64,000 bases of DNA from the NCBI RefSeq assembly GCF_003063355.1, contig NZ_NESH01000002.1, forward strand, positions 886,980 through 950,979, read 5' to 3'. Shown here in pieces: positions 17,384-25,181 of the stretch (positions within the stretch are counted from its first letter, which is position 1; every line of letters starts with the position of its first letter). Both the position numbers and the translations under genes were made by a program. Source of the DNA: Limnohabitans sp. Bal53 (GTDB taxonomy: Bacteria; Pseudomonadota; Gammaproteobacteria; Burkholderiales; Burkholderiaceae_C). The notes below the pieces were generated by a model. The model was given only the letters and a program-made list of their open reading frames with translations, was not told where the DNA came from and did not search any database.

Positions 17384-17626
17384 TTAACGGCCCAATTGAA
17401 CCAAGGCGGCTTGCAAACCCGCCAAACCACCCACGCGCTGGTCGTTGATGAAGATCTGGGGCATTTGGCGCACCGACGGGCCACATTTTTCGTAAAACGC
17501 CATGCGTTCGGCTTCGCCGTCGATTTTGATTTCTTCAAAGGCCAATGACTTGGACTTGAGCACCATTTTGGCGGATTCGCACTGCGGGCAGGCGGACTTG
17601 GAGTAGACGACGATTTTGAGTTCCAT
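17384..17626 (-). CDS. Glutaredoxin
   Basis: 80 aa from the ATG at 17626 (longer in-frame starts give a non-homologous leader). Thioredoxin-fold dithiol glutaredoxin: active site C13-P-Q-C16 in SKSACPQCESAK, the cis-Pro motif in RQMPQIFIND and the glutathione-site GGL. The usual Tyr in CPYC is Gln here. It would reduce disulfides or glutathione adducts in the cytoplasm. Located 38 bp after btuD on the same strand, so it may be read through from the cobalamin operon. Confidence 0.88.
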   Translation of the reverse strand: MELKIVVYSKSACPQCESAKMVLKSKSLAFEEIKIDGEAERMAFYEKCGPSVRQMPQIFINDQRVGGLAGLQAALVQLGR

Positions 17627-17664
17627 GGCTTGGATTCTAGCCATGGCCATGCCCGCAACAGGCA

Positions 17665-18432
17665 TCAAGCCAAGTGGGGCAGCACCACCCATTGCCCACC
17701 GAGCGCGTGGATGCGGATGCGCTGGTCAAACACGGCCTCGATGGCGGCGTGCGTGGCTGTATCGCTGCCTGCGCCGTGGTGCACGACTTGACCTTCGCAC
17801 ATGACCACGATGTCATCGGCGTGCAGCGCCATGCCGATTTCGTGCAGCACGCTGACCACCGTCGTGCCTTGCGCCAAGAGGCAGTGCACCTGCTCCAGCC
17901 AGTCCACTTGGTGTGGCGGGTCCAGGTTGGCCAAGGGTTCGTCCATCAGCATGGTGGGCGCATTGCCCGCCATGGCGCGGGCCAGCAGCACGCGTTGGCG
18001 CTCACCGCCCGACAACTCGCCCAGCGTGCGCTCGCGCCAGTCCCAAGCCTGCGTGGCCCGGAGTGCGGCTTCCACCATTTGGGCGTCTTGCGCCGAAGGG
18101 GTGCCCAGCCAGCTTTGGTGAGGCAAACGGCCAAGCATGGCCACGTCCCACACGCGCAGGTCCAGCGTGCTGGCTTCACCCTGCCCCAGCCAGGACAGTT
18201 GCAGCGCTCTTTGATGGCGCGTGAGCGAGGCCAGCGGCTGGCCCTGCCACAGCACTTGCCCGCTGTGCGGCAGCAAACCCGCCAGCGCCTTGAGCAAACT
18301 CGATTTGCCCGCGCCGTTGGGGCCCACCACGCAGGTCCATCGGCCCGCCGTGATCTGCAGGTCAATGCTTTTGAGGACCTGGCGGCCACCCAACTCGGCG
18401 CTCAGTTGCCGGGTTTGCAGGGCGGCGTTCAT
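17665..18432 (-). CDS. btuD: Cobalamin-type ABC transporter ATP-binding protein
   Basis: 255 aa ATPase of the BtuD/FecE/HmuV family. Walker A is GPNGAGKSS (about 37-45), the Q-loop region is ALQLSWLGQGEA, the signature LSGGERQRVLLARAM, Walker B TMLMDEPLANLDP and the H-loop SVLHEIGMAL. It overlaps btuC by 4 nt. Cobalamin rather than iron or heme is preferred because the operon begins with a cobalamin riboswitch. Confidence 0.88.
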   Translation of the reverse strand: MNAALQTRQLSAELGGRQVLKSIDLQITAGRWTCVVGPNGAGKSSLLKALAGLLPHSGQVLWQGQPLASLTRHQRALQLSWLGQGEASTLDLRVWDVAMLGRLPHQSWLGTPSAQDAQMVEAALRATQAWDWRERTLGELSGGERQRVLLARAMAGNAPTMLMDEPLANLDPPHQVDWLEQVHCLLAQGTTVVSVLHEIGMALHADDIVVMCEGQVVHHGAGSDTATHAAIEAVFDQRIRIHALGGQWVVLPHLA

Positions 18433-19433
18433 GAGCGCGCTCCCGTGCCGGCATCGCGGTAGACGCGCCAGAGCAAATAGACCCCACCCAGCACCGCCGT
18501 GAGCACGCCCACAGGCAGCTCTTGCGGCGCCAACAGCACACGGGCCACCACATCGGCCAGTACCAGCAAGGCCCCGCCCATCAAGGCCGACAAAAACAAG
18601 CGCCAGGCGTGCGTGCAGCGCACCAGCGAACGCACCAAATGCGGCGCTGCCAAGCCGACAAAAGCCACCAGTCCAATGTGCGCCACCGCAGCGCCCGTGG
18701 CCAAAGAAATCACACCCACCAGCACCATGCGGGCCAGTGGCAAAGGCACTCCCAGGCTTTGCGCAGTGGCTTCACCCAAACTCAGCGCATCCAGCACACG
18801 GGCAAAGACCCAGGCCAAGGCCATGCACAAGGCCAGCACCGCCGCCATCGTGGCGCAGGCGATCCAGCTGACAAACGCGGTCGAGCCCAGCATGAAGCCC
18901 TGCATGGCCTGCAAGACTTGGGGCTGCATCAGCGAGATCAAGGACGTGAGCGCCCCCAACACCACACCCACCACCACGCCCGCCAACAACAGGCGCAGCG
19001 TTTGCTGCACACCACGGGCCAACAACAAGGTCAGCACCACAGCCAACACCGCACCCACAAAGGCCGCGCCCGTCAGGCCCAAGCCCAACCAGCTGTTCAT
19101 GACCCACGAACTGCCGCCCCACAAACTCAAATACACCCCGACCCCCAGCGACGCGCCCGAGGCACTGCCCAGCAAGTACGGATCGGCCAGGGGGTTGCGA
19201 AACAGGCCTTGCGCCACTGCACCGGCCAGCCCCAATAAGGCTCCGCCCAACCAAGCGCCCAGGCTGCGCGGCAAACGGATGTCCCACACGATCTGGCGCG
19301 ACACGGCATCGGTCTGCGCCGACCACCAGGCCTGCCAGCCCTGACTGCCAGCGGCCGTGCCAAGTACGACCACGGCCAGACCCACGGCCAAGAGCAGCAG
19401 TGCCCAACGTGGTGCTTGGGTGTGGGTGTTCAC
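18429..19433 (-). CDS. btuC: Cobalamin-type ABC transporter permease
   Basis: 334 aa from the GTG at 19433, which overlaps the btuF stop as GTGA (an upstream ATG at 19478 would extend into btuF). FecCD/BtuC family, about ten transmembrane helices: RLPRSLGAWLGGALLGLAGA, QGLFRNPLADPYLLG, GASLGVG, LLLAGVVVG, VGLAAPHLVRSLV with the ABC-contact loop, and a C-terminal helix. Forms the inner-membrane channel with BtuD. Confidence 0.9.
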   Translation of the reverse strand: MNTHTQAPRWALLLLAVGLAVVVLGTAAGSQGWQAWWSAQTDAVSRQIVWDIRLPRSLGAWLGGALLGLAGAVAQGLFRNPLADPYLLGSASGASLGVGVYLSLWGGSSWVMNSWLGLGLTGAAFVGAVLAVVLTLLLARGVQQTLRLLLAGVVVGVVLGALTSLISLMQPQVLQAMQGFMLGSTAFVSWIACATMAAVLALCMALAWVFARVLDALSLGEATAQSLGVPLPLARMVLVGVISLATGAAVAHIGLVAFVGLAAPHLVRSLVRCTHAWRLFLSALMGGALLVLADVVARVLLAPQELPVGVLTAVLGGVYLLWRVYRDAGTGARS

Positions 19434-20329
19434 CGCTGCACTCCGGTGTCGGCTTGGGCCGCTGCGCGGTTCAAACAATCGGCCATCAGCTGTGCGCCTT
19501 CGGCCATGCGCGGGCCAGCTCTGACCAGCATGTCGGATTCATCCTGCTTGAACACACACAGTCGCTGGTCTTGCATGGCCCGCAAGCGGCCCCAGCCAGG
19601 GCGCTGCAGCATGCTGGCGCGGCTGCTGTCGCCGACCATGATCACGTCGGGCCGAGCCTGTACCACCCACTCCGGGTTGACCTGTGGAAACGGCCCCATC
19701 GATGCAGGCAAGATGTTCGCCACGCCCATGCGCGTAAGCGTCTCGCCCAAGAAAGATGACGCACTTGCGCCATAGGGCGCGGGGCTCACTTCAAAGTAAA
19801 CCCGCTGCTGCCGGGCGGCGGGGCTGAGCGATTGCACCGCCGTTTGCACACCGGCCTGAATGCTTTGCCAGACCCGGTCGCTGTCGGCGCAGGGCACATG
19901 CAGCGCCAGCGCCACAGTGCGCCACACACGCTGCGCGTCAGCGTGGTTGCGTGGCTCAAGACGCAGCACATTCAGACCCAGCGCCTGCAAGCGGTCAGCG
20001 CCCCGGGTGGAGCCCGCAGCCAGCACCAGGTCGGGCTTGAGCGCGACGATGCTCTCGATGTTCGGGTCCAGCCCCCCGCCCACACGCGGCACAGCTTTGA
20101 CCGACTCGGGCCAATTGGAATACCGGTCAAGTCCCACCAATTTGTGGCACTGCTTCAGGGCGCAGACGGTTTCGGTCAGCGACGGCAGCAAGCTCACGAT
20201 GCGTTGCGGGGCTTGAGCGATCTGCACTTTTTGCTGGCGGTCATCGAGCACAGTGACGGCTTGTGCGGACTGGAAAAATACGCTTGAAAAGAAACAGACC
20301 AACACCGCCAACACCCCAGATGCCGTCAT
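19430..20329 (-). CDS. btuF: Periplasmic cobalamin-binding protein
   Basis: 299 aa from the ATG at 20329; earlier ATGs at 20347 and 20401 are in frame. A hydrophobic leader (GVLAVLVCFFSS...AQA) precedes a Peripla_BP_2 fold: RIVSLLPSLTETVCAL, VGLDRYSNWP, VGGGLDPNIESIVALKPDLVLA, VYFEVSPAPYGASASSF, NPEWVVQARPDVIMVG. It delivers cobalamin to BtuCD. Odd point: the candidate start codons sit in a REP-like inverted repeat, and translating through it gives VWMPASSGMT, a phrase common in translated REP elements, so the true N-terminus is uncertain. Confidence 0.85.
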   Translation of the reverse strand: MTASGVLAVLVCFFSSVFFQSAQAVTVLDDRQQKVQIAQAPQRIVSLLPSLTETVCALKQCHKLVGLDRYSNWPESVKAVPRVGGGLDPNIESIVALKPDLVLAAGSTRGADRLQALGLNVLRLEPRNHADAQRVWRTVALALHVPCADSDRVWQSIQAGVQTAVQSLSPAARQQRVYFEVSPAPYGASASSFLGETLTRMGVANILPASMGPFPQVNPEWVVQARPDVIMVGDSSRASMLQRPGWGRLRAMQDQRLCVFKQDESDMLVRAGPRMAEGAQLMADCLNRAAAQADTGVQR

Positions 20330-20349
20330 GCCCGAGCTGGCGGGCATCC
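20325..20349. repeat. REP-like inverted repeat at the btuF 5' end
   Basis: Hairpin ATGCCCG (20328-20334) / CGGGCAT (20341-20347) with a 6-nt loop, flanked by GTC and CC. This is the general form GTCATxCCCG...CGGGxATCC of dispersed proteobacterial palindromes. It lies between the cobalamin-binding protein gene and btuF or within the btuF leader. Confidence 0.5.
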
Positions 20350-20393
20350 AAACCCGTGCTTGGCCAGCGACGGGCAAGGCTGAACACCATCGC

Positions 20394-21203
20394 TCAACCA
20401 TGCAGCGCTTCCCACTGGCTGAAGATGCGGTGCATCTGCGTCACGCCATCGGTGAGCGCGGCAGGACCGGGCTGCAAAATGTCGGCCGATTTGATTTCAA
20501 AAATCTGCCCGGTGCGCACAGCAGGCACGTCTTGCCAACCGGGCCTGGCCGCGACTTTTTCGGGGCGAAACTTCTTGCCGCACAAAGAGCCGATGATGAT
20601 GTCAGGCGCACGGTCGACAATGGTTTGGCCACTGGCAATGATGCGGTCACGCCCCATGGATTGAAGTGCCAACTCAGGAAAAATATCGTCCCCTCCCGCA
20701 ATGCCCATCAATTCAGACACCCAGCGGATGGTGCTCATGTGGGGTTCGTCCCATTCCTCAAAATACACACGAGGTCGGCGCTTGAAACCAGCCGCCTTTT
20801 GGGCGATGGCATCGAGCTCAGCGCGGATGCGCGACAACTGGGCCAAGCCCTGCTCGGCCTGCCCCACCATCGCGGCCACTTGGTAGAGCACCGAAAAAAT
20901 CTCATCCACACTGCGCTGGTTGAAAACTGTGACCTGTACACCGGCCTTGATCAGCAAAGAAGCGATGTCGGCCTGCAAGTCTGAAAAACCAAAAACACAA
21001 TCGGGCTTGAGCGCCAAAATTTTGTCGATCTTCGCGCTCAAAAATGCACTGACCTTGGGCTTTTCCTCGCGGGCCCGGCGCGGGCGCACCGTGTAGCCCG
21101 AGATGCCCACGATGCGCTGCTCCTGCCCCAACAGGTACAGCCACTCCGTTGTCTCTTCGGTGAGACAGACGATGCGTTGGGGTGTAAGTGCAGCGGGATT
21201 CAT
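20394..21203 (-). CDS. Cobalamin-binding protein without signal peptide (BtuF-like)
   Basis: 269 aa from the ATG at 21203, overlapping the btuB stop as TGATG. Peripla_BP_2 domain: RIVCLTEETTEWLYLLG, IVGISGYTVRPRRAREE, VSAFLSAKIDKILALKPDCVFGFSDLQ, RVYFEEWDEPHMSTIRWVSELM, APDIIIGSLCGKKF. The start at MNPAAL gives no secretion signal, so the protein should be cytoplasmic, unlike the true BtuF encoded two genes on. Homologues annotated as cobalamin-binding protein are known, with unclear roles such as intracellular B12 handling. An exported form would need an unrecognised upstream start. Confidence 0.78.
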   Translation of the reverse strand: MNPAALTPQRIVCLTEETTEWLYLLGQEQRIVGISGYTVRPRRAREEKPKVSAFLSAKIDKILALKPDCVFGFSDLQADIASLLIKAGVQVTVFNQRSVDEIFSVLYQVAAMVGQAEQGLAQLSRIRAELDAIAQKAAGFKRRPRVYFEEWDEPHMSTIRWVSELMGIAGGDDIFPELALQSMGRDRIIASGQTIVDRAPDIIIGSLCGKKFRPEKVAARPGWQDVPAVRTGQIFEIKSADILQPGPAALTDGVTQMHRIFSQWEALHG

Positions 21204-23080
21204 CACTTTGGACTGTATTGCAAGGTGGCAAACAAACCACGACCGGGGGTGTTGTAGCCATAAGCCAGTTGATACTGCTTGTCGAAGGCGTTTTCCAAGC
21301 GCAAGCGGGCCGTCCAGTTGTCGTCGATCTTGCGGCTGGCGTAGAACGACCACAGACTGTACCCAGCCAAAGTGCGCAAGCTATCGGGGCGTTCACCTGA
21401 AGCATACAGTCTGGCGCCTGCTTCATAGAGACCCAAAGAACGAGAGATGTCAAGCGAACCATAGTTCTTGGCCCTGCGTTCCATCGACTTTTGGGTCACT
21501 TCATTCATAGGATCCTGGCTAACAACAGAAGCTTTGATGGTGTAACCACGCCAGTTTGAGCGCAAGGTGGCCTCCAAACCACGGTTGCTCACACGACCCA
21601 CAGACTCATAGGTGTAATCCCAGCCTTGCAACCGTTTGTAAACAATCGCATCTTTTGTGTTGGTATCAAAGTAAACGACGCGGGCCAGCAAGTTATCGAT
21701 CGCGTAGCTTGTGCCGATCTCTGAACTTTGGTGGGTTTCAGGCCTGAGTTGCGGGTTCTTGGAAACTTCGGATGCGGTCGGAGCCCTGAAACCATTGGAC
21801 ACCGTTCCCGTCACAGACCACGCGGGCGTGATGGCATAACTCAAACCCAAGAGGCCTGTGTCTGCATCAGATCGATTGCTGCTGTTTGGCATACCCGGCT
21901 CACGGTTTTCAACCCTCACGTCGTCATGGCGCACATTCATCTGAATGGTGAGTGCGCCCAACTTCTGAGTTACTCCAGCAAAAATTCCAGTGGCGTCTCG
22001 CTTCATGTCGTAGGCGTTGCCTTGGTCAACTTTGAAGTTGTCCCTCGTAACATCCGCACCAAAAGTCACTGCCGTATCGGTTCCCGCTTGCCATGTGTTG
22101 AACCAACGTCCCAGATTTTGGCGGCCTTCAAAAAGCCCATAAGAACTCAAGCGCTTGCCGTTTTCGATGTCTTCATAGGTCAGAGATGAAGTCGACACGT
22201 CCAGTTGACTAACCCAATCCGAGGTGAATGCTTGACGCCAGAAGACCCCCAGGGTGTTGTTGCGTTTTTTGAATTCTTGAATATCCAGCGGCGAACTGGC
22301 CCATGCATTGTCGGTTTCTGCTGTTGATCGGTCACCCAGCCATCGAACACCAACTGTGGCGTCTGGGCTTAGCATTTTTTCAACACGCGCAGACATGAAT
22401 TCACCACTGTAGCCATCACGGTCTGGATTAGCTGTGGGCTGTTGTTGGGTATTGATCGCCGAAAAGCCGTCGGTTTTTTTGATACCTGCTTGCACATTGA
22501 AGCGGTAGTCTTCAGACTTGCCGCCGTAACCGACAGAGGCATCTACGCTGTTGCGCGAGCCGTAAGACACAGAGCCGTACGCAGCTGGAGTACCTTTGCC
22601 ATGGCGGGTTGTGATGCTGATCACACCCCCGATGGCCGCATCGCCATACAAAGCACTGGCATTACCACGCAGCAACTCAATACGTTCAATTTGGGATAAA
22701 GGCACGTCCAGCACTTGCAATGACCCAAGTGAGTCCACCTGGGAGCGAACGCCATCGATCAGGACAACAGCATTGATGCTGTTTTGACCACGCAAGAAGA
22801 AAGATGTGGTCGTGCCAGGGCCACCATTGCGGCCAAATTCAAAGCCGGCTTCGCCTTGCAATAAATCGGCCAAGGTAGGGGACTGCGATTTCTCGATTTC
22901 CTGACGTGTGATCACAGACACAGAAGTCAGCGCCTGCGACAAAGGTTGTTCAATACGAGCGCCAGTGATGACAACCGGATTGATTTCAATGGTTTGGGCT
23001 TGAACGGAAACGCTGACAGCCAAGGACAAAATGGAAAGGGCGTGCACAGCAGGGCGTGCACGAAAGGTACGATTTTTCAT
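21203..23080 (-). CDS. btuB: TonB-dependent cobalamin receptor
   Basis: 625 aa, signal peptide ending VSVQA. TonB-box/plug start is EINPVVITGARIEQPLSQAL. The plug domain shows SPTLADLLQGEAGFEFGRNGG, SINAVVLIDGVR and IERIELLRGNASALYGDAAIGGVISITTRHG. A 22-strand barrel pattern runs to a C-terminal aromatic end (LFATLQYSPK). It imports vitamin B12 across the outer membrane. First gene of the operon, placed right after the cobalamin riboswitch, which supports the substrate. Confidence 0.93.
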   Translation of the reverse strand: MKNRTFRARPAVHALSILSLAVSVSVQAQTIEINPVVITGARIEQPLSQALTSVSVITRQEIEKSQSPTLADLLQGEAGFEFGRNGGPGTTTSFFLRGQNSINAVVLIDGVRSQVDSLGSLQVLDVPLSQIERIELLRGNASALYGDAAIGGVISITTRHGKGTPAAYGSVSYGSRNSVDASVGYGGKSEDYRFNVQAGIKKTDGFSAINTQQQPTANPDRDGYSGEFMSARVEKMLSPDATVGVRWLGDRSTAETDNAWASSPLDIQEFKKRNNTLGVFWRQAFTSDWVSQLDVSTSSLTYEDIENGKRLSSYGLFEGRQNLGRWFNTWQAGTDTAVTFGADVTRDNFKVDQGNAYDMKRDATGIFAGVTQKLGALTIQMNVRHDDVRVENREPGMPNSSNRSDADTGLLGLSYAITPAWSVTGTVSNGFRAPTASEVSKNPQLRPETHQSSEIGTSYAIDNLLARVVYFDTNTKDAIVYKRLQGWDYTYESVGRVSNRGLEATLRSNWRGYTIKASVVSQDPMNEVTQKSMERRAKNYGSLDISRSLGLYEAGARLYASGERPDSLRTLAGYSLWSFYASRKIDDNWTARLRLENAFDKQYQLAYGYNTPGRGLFATLQYSPK

Positions 23081-23160
23081 TCAAAACTAACAAGTCAAAC
23101 GCCCTCACCGCCTTCCCCGACAGTGCATGGGCTTCACAACCTGCCTTGCGACAGGTCACC

Positions 23161-23382
23161 TTGTTGGCCGGTATCCGGGCTGACAGAGCGACCTTCATCA
23201 CCTTCCCAGCCGCCTGTTTCAGGGCGCCCAGTGGTTTGAGATGAAAGCGGAGTCTTCATGCGAATGAAGACCCGTCTGCTTACCGTTGCGGGGGCAGCGC
23301 AGGTTAGGTGGGCCGAGATGGCTTGTCCCTCCTGCTTCCCGTTGAACTGCGCGCCGTGAACCGGCAGCGCGAGCACCAACAA
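23161..23382 (-). promoter_or_regulatory. Cobalamin riboswitch
   Basis: On the minus strand the region contains GCTGCCCCCGCAACGGTAA, GGGAAGG and, near the 3' end, AGCCCGGATACCGGCC (23166-23181), all hallmarks of the AdoCbl/B12 aptamer. A closing helix TTGTTGG (23382-23376) pairs with CCAACAA (23167-23161), and GCCGGT pairs with ACCGGC just inside. A TATAAT box lies directly upstream, so transcription starts at about the aptamer edge. The leader then runs about 80 nt to btuB. It should switch off the btu operon when cobalamin is plentiful. Confidence 0.93.
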
Positions 23383-23387
23383 CTTTC

Positions 23388-23393
23388 ATTATA
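23388..23393 (-). promoter_or_regulatory. -10 box of the btu operon promoter
   Basis: Perfect TATAAT on the minus strand, about 6 nt before the riboswitch P1 helix. The -35 is poor (no TTGACA-like hexamer at 16-18 nt), so only the -10 is claimed. Confidence 0.55.
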
Positions 23394-23426
23394 GGTGCAA
23401 AGCTGTCTACAAACCTACAAAATCGG

Positions 23427-23453
23427 TAGACACGTTGCATCAGACCCTACAAT
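23427..23453 (+). promoter_or_regulatory. Putative promoter for coiled-coil gene-zapA
   Basis: TAGACA (23427-23432), 15 nt, TACAAT (23448-23453), 27 nt before the ATG of the coiled-coil gene and divergent from the btu promoter. Spacing is short, so moderate support. Confidence 0.4.
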
Positions 23454-23479
23454 GGAGGTCTTCCTTTTTCTTGTTTGCC

Positions 23480-23719
23480 ATGGCCTATTCCGACACCATC
23501 GATCAAATCGCCGAGCGTGTGGATCACTTGCTGCTGCGCCACGAAGAGCTCCAACGCACCAACGCTTTACTGACCCAACAAGTGCAAGCGCTGAGTCTGG
23601 AGCGTGACCAGCTCAAGTCGCGCCTGGCCGCAGCCCGAGCCCGTGTGGACGCCCTCATTGAGCGGCTGCCCACATCGGCCACCACAGCTGCCCCCGCATC
23701 GCCTGAGGCTTCCGCATGA
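23480..23719 (+). CDS. Small coiled-coil protein upstream of zapA (TIGR02449/ZapB-like)
   Basis: 79 aa from the ATG at 23480. Nearly all of residues 5-60 form a single heptad-rich helix (IAERVDHLLLRHEELQR, LLTQQVQAL, LKSRLAAARARVDALIERL), then an Ala/Pro/Thr tail. A protein of this size and shape directly upstream of zapA is common in beta- and gammaproteobacteria and is annotated as a TIGR02449 or ZapB-like protein. The stop overlaps the zapA start (ATGA), implying coupled synthesis and a divisome-related role, by inference. Confidence 0.75.
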   Translation: MAYSDTIDQIAERVDHLLLRHEELQRTNALLTQQVQALSLERDQLKSRLAAARARVDALIERLPTSATTAAPASPEASA

Positions 23720-24048
23720 GCAACCGACAAATCGACGTCCAGATCATGGGCCAAAGCTACATTTTGGGCTGCCCCGACGGCGGCGAAGAGCGTTTGCTGG
23801 GTGCAGTGCGCAAGGTGGATGAAGCCATGTGCAAGATCCGCGACGCGGGCAAGATCAAGGCGCGTGACCGCATTGCCGTGCTGGCCGCTTTGAACTTGGC
23901 CTTCGAACAAGTCGAGGCACCCCAAGCCGCCGATCAAGGTAACGCCAACACCCCAGCGGCTGACGTGACGCCCGATGCGCAAGCCCGGCTGACGCAATTG
24001 CTGCAGCGCCTGGACCGGGTCATTGAGCAAGACGGCCAGTTGCTTTGA
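23716..24048 (+). CDS. zapA: Cell division protein ZapA
   Basis: 110 aa. ZapA binds and bundles FtsZ at midcell. The N-terminal globular part has QIDVQIMGQSYILGCPDGGEE and LLGAVRKVDEAMCKIRDAGKIKARDRIAVLAALNLAFE. The C-terminal coiled-coil/dimer helix is LTQLLQRLDRVIEQ, with an Ala/Pro linker before it. 6S RNA follows, the usual proteobacterial synteny. Confidence 0.92.
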   Translation: MSNRQIDVQIMGQSYILGCPDGGEERLLGAVRKVDEAMCKIRDAGKIKARDRIAVLAALNLAFEQVEAPQAADQGNANTPAADVTPDAQARLTQLLQRLDRVIEQDGQLL

Positions 24049-24111
24049 AAATCCGGGCTGTAGTGCTGCGGCCTGTTGTTCAGGTGACTGCCCACCCTGC
24101 GCTTTAGCCTC

Positions 24112-24117
24112 TACAAT
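24112..24117 (+). promoter_or_regulatory. -10 box for 6S RNA
   Basis: TACAAT six nt before the predicted 6S RNA 5' end (24124). No clear -35 hexamer. Confidence 0.5.
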
Positions 24118-24123
24118 GGCTTT

Positions 24124-24296
24124 GTCTGCAGTGCATGCCGGGCTTTATATTTCCTTGAACCAATGCTCTTAGAGCCCGGGCTTGGTACATTGGCTGGTGA
24201 GCGTGATCATCTCGCGTCAGATGAACCCAACGCCAGTCTGCCCTCGCCCACCTGAACCCCGGTTCAGGATGCCGGTCCGGTGGCACTTGCAGACAC
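24124..24296 (+). ncRNA. ssrS: 6S RNA
   Basis: About 173 nt immediately after zapA. A terminal helix is closed by GTCTGCA (24124-24130) with TGCAGAC (24288-24294). Inside, GGCTGGTGAGCGTGATC parallels E. coli 6S GGTTGGTGAGCATGCTC, and CACCTGAACCCCGGTTCAGG parallels the E. coli CACCTTGAACC...GGTTCAAGG hairpin, followed by a GGTGGCA element. A TACAAT box precedes the 5' end. 6S RNA mimics an open promoter and sequesters sigma70 RNA polymerase. Exact ends are estimated from the helix. Confidence 0.88.
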
Positions 24297-24323
24297 CTTC
24301 TTTTTACCTCCCCATTCCCCCAC

Positions 24324-25139
24324 ATGATCATCGAACCTCTGCTGTTGGCCGAATTGGCTGTACTTGGCCTGTGCACGGGCTTTTTGGCGGGCCTCTTGGG
24401 CATTGGCGGCGGCATGATCATGGTGCCGTTTTTGACTTACATGTTGGGCGCTCGTGGCGTCAGCCCGGATTTGGCCGTCAAGATGGCGATTGCCACCTCC
24501 ATGGCCACCATCATTTTCACCAGCGTCTCGAGCGTGCGCGCCCACCACAAGAAAAAAGCCGTGCGCTGGGATTTGGTCAAGGGCTTGGCTCCGGGCATCG
24601 TGATTGGCAGCCTGATCGGCAGCTTGGGCATTTTTGCATTTGCCAAAGGCACTTACCTGGCGTTGTTCTTTGCGCTGTTTGTGGGCTTTTCGGCCACCCA
24701 AATGTTCCTGGACAAAAAGCCTGCGCCCTCGCGCCAGGTCCCCGGCTTTCAGGGTTTGCTCGGCGCGGGCGGCCTGATCGGCTTGCTCTCGGGTTTGGTC
24801 GGGGCTGGCGGCGGTTTCATCAGCGTGCCTTTCATGGCTTGGTGCAACGTGGCCATCCACAACGCCGTAGCCACCAGCGCAGCCCTGGGCTTTCCCATCG
24901 CGCTGGCCAACGTGACCGGTTACATCGTGAGCGGTCAGAACGTGCAAAACCTGCCGGCCTACAGTTTTGGCTACTTGTGGTTGCCCGCTTTGGTGGTGAT
25001 CGCTGTGTGCAGCATTTTCATGGCGCCCGTGGGCGCTGGCGTTGCACACAAGCTGCCTGTCAAACAACTCAAGCGCGTGTTTGCCAGTGTGCTTTACCTG
25101 CTGGCCGGGTACATGCTCTACAAGGGTCTGTTCGCCTGA
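24324..25139 (+). CDS. TSUP family transporter (TauE/SafE-like)
   Basis: 271 aa, eight or so transmembrane helices. Two homologous halves carry the family hallmarks: GFLAGLLGIGGGMIMVPFLTYML in the first, and GLLSGLVGAGGGFISVPFMAWCNV with AVATSAALGFPIALANVTGY in the second. TSUP proteins are anion exporters or importers, often of sulfite or sulfonate-derived organosulfur compounds. Substrate not determinable here. It starts only 28 nt after the 6S RNA end and is followed by a hairpin terminator. Confidence 0.88.
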   Translation: MIIEPLLLAELAVLGLCTGFLAGLLGIGGGMIMVPFLTYMLGARGVSPDLAVKMAIATSMATIIFTSVSSVRAHHKKKAVRWDLVKGLAPGIVIGSLIGSLGIFAFAKGTYLALFFALFVGFSATQMFLDKKPAPSRQVPGFQGLLGAGGLIGLLSGLVGAGGGFISVPFMAWCNVAIHNAVATSAALGFPIALANVTGYIVSGQNVQNLPAYSFGYLWLPALVVIAVCSIFMAPVGAGVAHKLPVKQLKRVFASVLYLLAGYMLYKGLFA

Positions 25140-25161
25140 TCGATCTGCTGCTGATGCTCAA

Positions 25162-25181
25162 GGCCGGGACCCCGGCCTTTT
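25162..25181 (+). terminator. Rho-independent terminator after the TSUP gene
   Basis: GGCCGGG (25162-25168) pairs with CCCGGCC (25171-25177), followed by TTTT. The two-base spacer means the last pair opens to form the loop. Placed between convergent genes. Confidence 0.65.
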
